DNA of 64,000 nt from assembly GCF_905220415.1 (NCBI RefSeq), contig NC_059553.1, positions 10,068,501 to 10,132,500 of the forward strand, in the 5' to 3' direction. The translations under genes and the position numbers were made by a program. Below, piece by piece: positions 45,701-57,700 of this stretch. The notes below the pieces were generated by a model that did no database searches, had not been told where the DNA came from, and was given only the letters and a program-made list of their open reading frames with translations. The stretch is from Colias croceus. Taxonomy: Eukaryota; Arthropoda; Insecta; Lepidoptera; Pieridae. The stretch's first letter is position 1; each line of letters begins with the position of its first letter.

Positions 45701-48700
45701 ATTGGGTAAGTTATTATAGGAGAGATATAATACTATATTATTGTGTAAAAAAAAAACATTTATTATAAAAAAAATTATAAAAATAAACGAAATTGCCTTC
45801 AAATTGTGAGAACTAGACATAATTGACTCGAGAATTCAGATAAAAAAGAATAATCGAAATCGATTTACTCAGTCGAGTCCAAAAAATATTGATGAATTGA
45901 GAACCTCTTCTGATTTTATTATTTCTTTTAAAACATATTACATATAACTCTTTGCAAGCAAGAGACCCATGTCCACGCGCATACCGCGCGCAAACAAACA
46001 CACATTTAGATCGCGAACTAGCTATAATATGTATATTGTCACACTTACGAAAATACCGGTAGACGTCTCGCGATTATAATGCGCGATCGCTTAGTACAAG
46101 AGGGTGCTTATAAATTGCACAGTACTCTTTTATCAATTCTGTGATCTTCTACATCCGTAGTGAAGAGCAAAATAGTCAGTTATTGGGGCTCTTTTTACAT
46201 TTTTAATCTTAGTAATCCTTCGAGAATAATGAATATTTATTAAAAACAACGATAATTTAGTAATTTACATTTTATTATATTTAATAAATTGAATGATAAC
46301 AAAAATTATAAAACCTATATCTAATTATTTTCACGATTATTACCTTGTAATAAAACTTGTTAATTCACTCACCACTTTGTGCTATTCACTTGTGTTTCCT
46401 TACTTTTTAAACCATCACATTATACACAACAAGTGATAACTGCGTTAAAAACAACCGACTTCAAACTTGCACTTGCAACATTTACAAATTATACAGACAA
46501 AAATGCTCATAAAATAAAAACTACTGGGCCTATCCGAATAAATTATTTATGGGACCAATTCGACACCATCCCGCATCGAACAAAAAAAGAATCATGTAAG
46601 TCGGTTCAGAAACCTCGGAGTAATCGGTGTACATACATAAAAAAAAACACACCGGCCGAATTGATAACCTCCTCCTTTTTTTGAGGTCGGTTAAAAATAT
46701 ATGCTTTTAGGTTCCATTAAATCCAAATTTATATTTGCAGACGAGTACTGGTCCCTACACCCCGAACTACAAGACATCCCGATATACTACGCGTCGTCTC
46801 TCGCCAAGAAGTGTATGGCGGTGTACCAAACCTACGTAAATGCTATGAACGATCGAATCAGACGGCAGATTGCCGTTAACAACCCGTTTGTGTTCCGGCA
46901 TATATCTAACTTGAAGGTAAGTCAAAGTTATATTAAACAATATAAATTTATATTAAACAAGCTAGTCGCACGCGGTTTCACCCGCTTATAAATCTTACCA
47001 ATTTTACAACAATTTATACAAATCAAAATCAAATCTTTTCAAATTATAGACTGAAACTTTCTCTTGAATTACTCTTTCTAATAAAAATACCCATCAAAAT
47101 CTGTTTCGAAGTTTTAAAGATCTAAGCATACAGATGGACGGCGTAAGGTTTGATTTATACTATGTGAAATTTGTATGTAAAAAAAAGATATATATTGTAT
47201 CGTTAATGTGTATCGTTTCAAAATCATTCAAATCAAAATCAAATATCTTTATTTTGCTCGTATGGCTAGTAAGGGGTTAGGTACAATATTTTCATCATTT
47301 TTTTCTACTACCTTATATAGAAAATAATATTTATATGAAAAACTTGATAGTTAATTTGATGTGGGAAATATATAACTGGTGTAATATTATTACAATTAAA
47401 AACAAGAAAGACTTTAAAATGTTTATTTTTAGACGTTCTAGAATCTAGAACAATCTATTGATCGGATATAGCATTTTCTTCGCCGATAGAAAACACGTCA
47501 ATCTCCGGCTTAACCTTATCATACAAGTGCGGGAATGCTCCTTCTGCCCTATACTTCTTTCTAACAACTTCATACAATGACAGATCGAACATTTTCCCAA
47601 ACTCCTCTTTTGTCATAAATATATCTGCGTACAAGAACGAAAAACCACCAACGTCTCTAGTAAATTTTTCCATTGCTCGCATTGCCCTAACTGGGTTATA
47701 CGGTTTCTTATCTTTGACCTTACCAGGAACGCCATAAACTCCCAAATCGTTGTACATTGCGTAATTAGTACCGGGTACCATGTATTTAGCTTGCGGTCGA
47801 GCAAGTTGACCGGATGATGGACCGTGATCAATTACTTTGCACGGATAGACTAATAACGGAAATTTGTCGAACAGTTCTGTAGAGATTTCGATTTGCTTCT
47901 CCAATTCGTGTATCGGTAGAACTATATCTTGGAACACTTGTTTAGTGAATGTGTACGCTCTTACTCCTGGTGTCGTGGTGAACTTTAAGAAAGCTGGTTT
48001 CGGTGGTAGAAGCCAGCCGAATAAAGTTCTGAATATTGGATGATTGCCGAACGAAAGCATGTCTTCAACGACCCAGAATATAGGTCTGTTATGTCGTAAC
48101 AAGTAATCTCTTAAGGGAATGAGTTCCACGGTTTCGCCTTTCTTTAAAAATGATTCGACGTGTTTGTAAAACCATGGCTTATACCACCTGGAGCAGTGGT
48201 TGACGGTTATATTGGAGTCGTAGTCAGAATAGTCGCCTGTCATCACGACAGCTTCGTCTTTACTGAAGATTGTGCCTTCAATATAATCGGGGAAGTAAAT
48301 TGGTTTGGCTTGATTCGCTCCAGAAACTTCTCGTAACAAGTCGCAGTAGTTCTTCTGGCCTTTTATAGGAGTGTAAGTTATTTTTATATAGGGTTTTACT
48401 TTCACTATTTTAAGTGTTAAGGCGACGAGAAAACCTAGACTTCCGTGCGACCAAGGCAATGCTTTGTATAGGTCGGAATATTCGTTATCAGCGGTGGCTG
48501 TTACCAAGGATCCATCTCCTAAAACCACTTCGTAACTCGTGATTGTTTCGTGGTAGAGGCCCGCTTTGTGAGAGTGAGTCGACATCCCCGTGCCAAACGC
48601 AAGTCCTGGAAATTTAGAATAATTTGTTACCATTTTATTTATTAAATTCAATTTGTAATGACTCGTTAACAATTTTGATTGTAACGTTCGTAGAAATACA

Positions 48701-51700
48701 TGTCTTTTTTGCTCATAAATTAAATTGATTAGATAATTATTTTGTGTTTCAAACATTTCATAACGTAACGTAAACATTCTATTAACGTAAAGCTTACTAT
48801 TTCAATCTACTTAATATTATAAAGCTGAAGTGTTTGTTTGTTCGTTTGAACGCGCTAATCTCAGGAACTACAGGTCCGATTTGAAAAATTCTCTCGGTGT
48901 TAGATAGCCCAATTATCGATGGAGTCTATTTCATCACGCTAAGACCAACAGGAGCGGAACAACGTGGGTGAAACTGCAGAGCGCAGCCAGTCCTAAATAA
49001 ATTATATACTTTGTTCAACTAACCTCCCAAAGTAGCGTCAACCAATTCAATAGTAACCGCCAAAGAATACCCCTTCGGTATCAAAAACTCAGTGATATCT
49101 CCAATAGTGACCATTGGCTCCACTCTTACAGTCATGGCTGTTTCGTCCAGCTCTAGTATATCATACAATGGGATTGGTATACGATGGTGTAGATGTTTCT
49201 CGAAAAATGTGGTGGACAGAGATAGCCAATTCGGTCGCGATGTACAGAGCAATCGACCCTTTTTGTCCGGGAGTTTGTTCCATTGTTGAACCTGGAATAT
49301 TTTCGTTTATGCAGTTTCTTTTAAAAAATTATGGTACCATGCCATCTTTGATGCAATCAACTAGTTTTCCGCACGCGGCTTCGCCTGCTTTGTCTTAAAC
49401 CTTATAAATTATTTACTAAAACCTTCCTCTTGAATCACTCTATCTATTAAAAAAACACATTAAAATCCGTTGCGTAGTTTTAAAGATTTAAGCATACATA
49501 TGGAGGTCAAAGAAAGCGACTTTGTTTTGTTCTATGTAATGATCATGCAATGATGCGATTTCTGTAGTCTGTTTCATCGATAATGCAATTTGCTTCAAAC
49601 AAAATTAAGTTACAAATTGTGTGAATTTACTAGTGTTCCACAGAAGTTTTACAAAATTCGGTCGTAATTATCAACACAAACACAATTGGAGCAAAATTCT
49701 ACTAGAAAAGTTCTCTTGCGTTATCTTTTATTTATTGACACCTGTTTTAAATTTTAATAATTAATCACGCTTACAATCGAACTCGGCACTATTTTTTAAT
49801 ATATATAAATTATAATCCATACCCTGGCCTGTATCTCCCTAACGGCTGTATCATGTCTCTGGGGATCGCTATAAAATCTTCGAAGAGCGTTGCGTATACG
49901 CAGGATAAGTGTGAACAGGAATGACGCGGGCAGACAGAACGCGCATACGACGAACTCGCGATGGTCTTCCAGCCATTGGATTAAACGGTTCTTTATGGAA
50001 CTTGGAATCATGGTGGCGTCTGAAAAAGTTAATGTAAAAATAATTGGGAGGCCTTATCGCTTAAAAGCAATTTGTTCCAAGCAACCAAGAAATAAATATA
50101 ATTCTGTATGTACTTTGTTCATATTTATAGATGTGTAAAAAGAGTATATTTATAATACTACTAGCGGTCCGCCCCGGCTTCGCCCGTGGTACCTACATGT
50201 TTACGATTTTTTTTTCATAAGAACCATCCTCGTACTTACTTCAAGGATTATATTAAAAAAGAATTATCGAAATCGGTTCAGCCGTTCACACGTGATGCCG
50301 TGACAACGCGAAACGGGTTTCATTTTAATATATACAATATAGATTTTTACTGGCACATTTTTACTGGCATTTTTTACTGGCACTGGCTCACATATCTGGC
50401 TAGTTACTAATAACAAAAAATAAATATTTATTCGCTTTATCAATACCGGTGAACTCATAATATTAAACTGATTACAATTTAAAACTCAATCATAAAAATA
50501 TATATAACAATTTAATTCAATATTTTATAATTAAAATACAACGTAATAATAATTCCTTAATTATTAGTATTAAAATATAACAAAACAGTTCAAACTTACC
50601 TTACATGCGGCTACTAGATCAATCGAATATCAATCTGACGTATTCAACTAATGACAGTTACGTCTCATTTCACGGACAAAAATCTTAACATTGAATCGTT
50701 CCGAATAAGAGCTAGCGCGCAAGAGCAACTTTTGTCTCCGCAACTATTTAGTCTCTCCCATCAACTCTATGGGGAGTTGCGTCGCTACGTGCGCGCACTT
50801 TCTTACTAGCACATACAGTTGATGGGAGAGATAAAATAGTTGCGGAGATAAAAGTTGCTCTTGCGCGCTAGCTATAAAAGTATCTCACAAGTCACAATAG
50901 ACTAGACTTTTCATAATAATTAATACACAACAGTATAACGGAATGTTTTATCATACATGACCTTCACCTTGCATCATGAATTTAATCATTGTGACCTCCG
51001 AATTCTTATCAAGGTCTTGTCTAAGATGAGGATGGCTATTATTTTGATACTTGATAAAAGTGTTTCTTTAAATAAGTATTGTAATAATATTTATATTAAG
51101 AGAACATGGACGAGTAGATAAGGAAAGCTTAAAATTATACTTGAATAGTACTATCCTGCCGCATAATTTTATCAAAAAAGGATCATTCCCGACACCTTAT
51201 TGTTGTAGAACTAGCTCCTATTAAAGCGAGAGAAAATTAGAAACTACGGTTTCTAGGCTTTCGCACGCGCAATGTTATTTGGATCCTTAATCTTACAAAT
51301 ACACAAATCTGTTACACAGCAGAGTCTATAGCCCTATCCATATATCTTTCCTAAATATTTAATACATCCAGTGCTTATCCAGGACTATTATCTATATCTG
51401 TACCAATTTTCATTACAGTTTTTGGCATGAATGAATAACAAACATTCATACATTCTTTCAATTTTTCGCATTTTAACAGTAACTACAAAATATCACCAAC
51501 GTTTGCATTTTCAGGGCATAGACCATTTTGAAGATATAGGACCGTGTGTGATCATGGCTTCCCCCGGTATGATGCAGTCTGGTCTTTCCCGGGAATTGTT
51601 TGAGTCGTGGTGCACCGACCCCAAGAATGGGGTTATTATTGCTGGTAAGATATAAATGTTATAGAAATAGCAGGGTAACATATACATTTTTATTTTATGT

Positions 51701-54700
51701 TTTGTGTTAATCTGAAGGTTTTCTTATTTACCCTAATAAGCCTGTCCCAGACAGACGCGGCCTGCGGTGGCGATCTGCTGTTGCCTTCTTGCTTGACCGT
51801 GATAACAATATAATATATCTTTAGATTACGTAGGTCATATAGGCTTTTATATTTATTTCAGCTATAAATATAAAAGCCATTATAATGGGTTTCATAACTT
51901 ATTTTGTTTGTTTGCTTAACTGTGAGTTAATATGATAATCTATGGAAGTATATGTCAGAAAGTTTTAAATATGCTACTAGATTTATCAGCAAGTGCCGAA
52001 ATGGGCCCTAAATTTTTTCCGATACGCATAATATTTTTTGAAGTGTTGGTTATCAGTTATCACCATATTTTTTCCCAGGTTACTGTGTAGAAGGCACGCT
52101 AGCAAAGACAATTCTATCAGAACCGGAAGAAATAACAACGATGTCGGGTCAGAAGCTACCGCTCAAGATGTCAGTCGACTATATTTCCTTCTCAGCACAT
52201 ACTGACTATCAGCAAACGTCGGAATTCATCAATATACTGAAACCGCCGCATGTGGTATGTATTTAATTATAGGTATAATAAATTTACTATTTTGTATGAA
52301 TTAATGAATTTAATAATCGTTTACAAAACTGGGTAACGGCATAAGCCTTATCCGTTCGTCCCTCGTTTCAAAGCTATATCTTTCCGACGGGCTATATTTA
52401 TCAACTGAGAAAAAAGAGGTTCTCAATTGATAGTTTTTGACGTGACAACGTCTTATAATTCGATAAAGCCGGCTGCACGCACGAAAAAACATGACTCATG
52501 CGGCGTTACCTCGCTCTGAGGCGTTCCGTAAGGCTTGAAGTGTAAGCGAGAGCGCGGAACGAGCGACAAAGAAGCACAATCGGTCTTAAGACGTTGTCAC
52601 GTTCAACTATCGTCAGTAAACCGACTTTACAGACAACCAATTTTTTTAATTATAATTTTTTTTTTTTTGAGTTTGTCATCTGTGAGTCGTCGTCCCATTT
52701 GTGAACACAATATGTTTGTCTCCGCGCCAGGTGCTGGTGCACGGCGAGCAGAACGAGATGTCCCGCCTGAAGGCGGCGCTGCAGCGGGAGCACCGCACGC
52801 GGCTGGCCGTGCACACGCCCAGGAATACGCAGCTGTTGGCGCTCACCTTCCGCGGGGATAAGACTGCCAAGGTATAGTGCTATACGAGATGTCCCGCCTG
52901 AAGGCGGCGCTGCAGCGGGAGCACCGCACGCGGCTGGCCGTGCACACGCCCAGGAATACGCAGCTGTTGGCGCTCACCTTCCGCGGGGATAAGACTGCCA
53001 AGGTATAGTGCTATACGAGATGTCCCGCCTGAAGGCGGCGCTGCAGCGGGAGCACCGCACGCGGCTGGCCGTGCACACGCCCAGGAATACGCAGCTGTTG
53101 GCGCTCACCTTCCGCGGGGATAAGACTGCCAAGGTATAGTGCTATACGAGATGTCCCGCCTGAAGGCGGCGCTGCAGCGGGAGCACCGCACGCGGCTGGC
53201 CGTGCACACGCCCAGGAATACGCAGCTGTTGGCGCTCACCTTCCGCGGGGATAAGACTGCCAAGGTATAGTGCTATACGAATCTATACTTATATATAACT
53301 AGCTTTCCACCCGCGCGTCAAAGAAAAACCCGCATAGTTCCCGTTCCCGTGGGATTTCCGGGATAAAACCTATCCTATGTCCTTTCTCGGGTATCAAAAT
53401 ATCTCTATACCAAATTTCATGCAAATTGGTTCAGCAGTTAAAGCGTGATTGAGTAACAGACAGACAGACAGACAGAGTTACTTTCGCATTTATAATATTA
53501 GTATGGATAATATCGTAGGAAAGTCAAACCTGTACATTGAATATTTCTGTATGTATGTCCGGGCTAATCTCAAAAATTACTGCGTAGATTTTCGTCAATT
53601 TTTTTTTTGAAAACGTGGGCGAAGCCGCGGGCGGAAAGAAAGTTGAGTTTAAACAGTAAAGTGTAATGTTCTACACAGCCAAATGCATTTAAAAAGTCAC
53701 AATACTTCTATTATTTCAAATCGAATATTTATATTTGTCCAAATTTATTTGCATCAGTAAAAAATATCCGCCCAACAAATACTATTTGGATTATATTTCG
53801 ATTTCAATTCATATTTCTACATATACCCCTGAAAATTTAGGTTTCAAATACGCTTATTTTTGATACAAATCTATATATATAAAAATGAAACCCGTTTTCC
53901 TTGGTCACGGCATCACACGTGAACGAGTGGACCGATTTCGATAATTCTTTTTTTATTATATTTCTTGAAGTACGAGCATGGTTCTTATGTAGAGAAAACG
54001 TAAATATGTACCACGGGCGAATCCAGGGCGGACCGCTAGTATCTCATAAAAACTGAATGTATCTAATAAATAATTTGAATCCAGGTAATAGGATCCCTAG
54101 CAGTGGAACCACCAAAACCAGGAGAACAACTACAAGGTATCCTGGTGAAGAGGAACTTCAACTACCACATATTGGCGCCTTCTGATCTCAACAGTAAGTA
54201 TTGTAGAAGTTTTATAAAGTATAAGTTGTACATTCAGGATAGGAGAAAGGCCGTTTTTGATGATTGAGAAAGTTTTTGCGGTGCGTCGATCAACGTTGGT
54301 GTTCCGCAGGGATCTGTTCTGGGTCAATTTTTATTTTTTGTATACATCACATATCTTTTTTATTATTTTCAAGATGTGAGTGGTGTTTAAAAATTAACCA
54401 ACGAGATTAACAAAGATTTTCTTTACACTTAAAGTTGAGCCATTTAGACATGATATAGTTTTCGTGCATGCGCTACTACTTTTTAATGATCTTAAATTTA
54501 AAAAAAAAGAGTGTGTGTAATTATGTACACGCGTAGAAGTTATATTTCTTTGGCGTATGGAAAAATATACTAGAATATACAACTTGAACATAGTTATCCA
54601 TTTTCATACCACCTAGAACTAATTATGCTGTAAAATTTAGTTGTCGGTGTGCGCGCGCGTCGTAAAAATTTACTCTCATCATTTTTCTCCATCGCGCCAA

Positions 54701-57700
54701 AAGGAGTAAAACTTCAACAAAACTTGTTGCACAGAATACACGGAACTATCGCAATCCGAAGTGGTCCAACGTCTCTCAGTGCACTTTAGTGGGTCAGCCG
54801 CGTTACTGCGTCACGCGGTGGGGCGAGTGGCGGGCGCGCTGACCGTGATCAGTGAGACAAAATGGCGGCTGTACGGCTGTTTGGATGTGAGCGTCGATCT
54901 GCCGGTCGTTACTATTGAGGTGAGGGATTGATTATATTACGATTTTTAAGCTATTGCATAGCTTCTATCGCGGGCCTTGAGCGCGGAGACCGAATCCTGA
55001 AATTCCGTAACGAAAATCCTCACAATCCCCACTCCGACGGGCACGGAGGTGTGGCTTGAAGGCATGCTATGCAATAGCTTTACCGCGGCAGTCCCCGAGT
55101 GCCACACGTATTTTATTATTGTTATTATAAAGAAGAGCGTCTCTACTTTTTTTGTAAGATTCAAAGATACCAAAATCTTCGCCTTACGCTTAAGTGAAAC
55201 TTATTTGTCGCGCGTTGCGACAAAAAAGCCGCAACGTCAAAATAATATTTTTATGGCCGATCTAAGATATAATGGAGCAAGTGTTATACCACGTTAGAAT
55301 CCTTATTAAATGCGCTAACTTTTAAAGCTACTTGCCAAACTGGAGTAGTACTTTTTTTTCAGGATGATCAGTTGAAGTAGTGCGAAAAATTATTTTGAAA
55401 ACTTGGTACGGTATAAAATGACATTTTCCTACAAGTTGGAGTGATCAGCACAGGGTTTAGGATCACATAAAGCACTATTCCGGATGACGTAAGAGAAAAA
55501 AAATTGGCAAAAAGTAAATGTTTGTAACAACAGGAATGAAAAAACTGTCACATGGTGTACATTTTCTGGAATTAAAAAAAAAATCCATTACTTCAAAAAT
55601 GCATGATTTAATTTTTTTTTTAATTTTTCTGATAAGTGGTGTGGCATTATCTGTCAGAAAATTTCGGCTTGACGTCGACTTCTGGGAAACCCTGTATGTA
55701 AAAATGGGAGCCAAGTTCAATCGTCGACTTAAGTGCCGAAAAAAGAATAGAGATCTAAATGTGTGCCAAATTCTGTAGACAGTCCAGAAATTTATTTACA
55801 AAGATGTATTAAATTCTAAGGTGAATTGAAAATTCAATTGTTTTATTTTCCCTTAAAGAACAACTAATAAAAAAGTTTTTAGAATCTCACAAATAATAAC
55901 ATTCAATATCATCAATTTGAGAAGATAAATATATATATAAACTAGCGGTCCGCCCCGGCTTCGCCCGTGGTACATATTCACGTTTTCTCTACATAAGAAC
56001 CATCCTCGTACTTCAAGGAATATAATAAAAAAAGAATTATCGAAATCGGTTCAGCCGTTCTCGAGTTATGGAATTACAACGAAAAGTGGCATTGATTTTT
56101 ATATATATAAATAGTAGCCTGATCAAATTATGGGGTTTAATAGGTCATTAGTTGTTTGCTGTGTGAAAATAATTCTATTATTCTAATTAAAAAAAATCAT
56201 ATTATTTTGGAATAAACGTTGTTCTATAAGGGAAAATAAAACAATTGAGTTTTTAGTTCAATCGTCGACTTAAGTGCCGAAAAAAGAATAGAGATCTAAA
56301 TGTGTGCCAAGTTCTGTAGACAGTCCAGAAATTTTTTACAAAGATGTATTAATCTTTGTAAAAAATTTCTGGACTGTCTACAGAACTTGGCACACATTTG
56401 GATCTCTATTCTTTATTCGGCAAATTAAGTCGACAATTGAACTTGGCTCCCATTTTTACATACAGGGTGTCCCGGAAGTCGACGACAAGCCGTAATTTTT
56501 CTTTTTAATATTTTTTGTGGGATTGTGGGATTTATTATAACTAAGGTGTACTATATTGTGTACAGTGGCAGGCTGCGCCCGTGTCGGACATGTTCGCGGA
56601 CGCAGTTGTAGCGGCCGTGCTCGGCGCCGCGCCCGCCGCGCCCGCGCACGCGCCGCTCGCGCCCAAACTGGACCGCATGCACTTGAAGGTATCCCACACA
56701 CACACAGGGGGCCCAAACTGGACCGCTTGCACTTGAAGGTATCCCACACACACACAGGGGGCCCAAACTGGACCGCATGCACTTGAAGGTATCCCACACA
56801 CACACAGGGGGCCCAAACTGGACCGCTTGCACTTGAAGGTATCCCACACACACACAGGGGGCCCAAACTGGACCGCTTGCACTTGAAGGTATCCCACACA
56901 CACACAGGGGGCCCAAACTGGACCGCATGCACTTGAAGGTATCCCACACACACACAGGGGGCACAAACTGGACCGCTTGCACTTGAAGGTATCCCACACA
57001 CACACAGGGGGCCCAAACTGGACCGCATGCACTTGAAGGTATCCCACACACACACAGGGGGCCCAAACTGGACCGCTTGCACTTGAAGGTATCCCACACA
57101 CACACAGGGGGCCCAAACTGGACCGCATGCACTTGAAGGTATCCCACACACACACAGGGGGCCCAAACTGGACCGCATGCACTTGAAGGTATCCCACACA
57201 CACACAGGGGGCCCAAACTGGACCGCTTGCACTTGAAGGTATCCCACACACACACAGGGGGCCCAAACTGGACCGCATGCACTTGAAGGTATCCCACACA
57301 CACACAGGGGGCCCAAACTGGACCGCATGCACTTGAAGGTATCCCACACACACACAGGGGGCCCAAACTGGACCGCTGACACTTGAAGGTATCCCACACA
57401 CACACAGGGGGCCCAATTTGGACCGCATGCACTTGAAGGTATCCCACACACACACAGGGGGCCCAAACTGGACCGCATGCACTTGAAGGTATCCCACACA
57501 CACACAGGGGGCCCAAACTGGACCGCATGCACTTGAAGGTATCCCACACACACACAGGGGGCCCAAACTGGACCGCATGCACTTGAAGGTATCCCACACA
57601 CACACAGGGGGCCCAAACTGGACCGCATGCACTTGAAGGTATCCCACACACACACAGGGGGCCCAAACTGGACCGCATGCACTTGAAGGTATCCCACACA

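Larger units (their letters stand above)
55490..56470. mobile_element. Composite repeat block in CPSF3 intron 13
   Basis: One sequence (tcaatcgtcgacttaagtgc, gaatagagatctaaatgtgt, ctgtagacagtccagaaat) occurs at about 55717-55812, again at 56259-56345, and inverted at 56352-56446. The word 'gggaaaataaaacaattga' is inverted between about 55830 and 56230. A family A tail (55943-56115) sits between. The end 'acagggtgtcccggaagtcg' (56463) is typical of a lepidopteran DNA element. Confidence 0.6.

Noticed and set aside
55475..55778. 81- and 86-aa frames on opposite strands
   Set aside because: Non-coding composite repeat block; no homology recognised.
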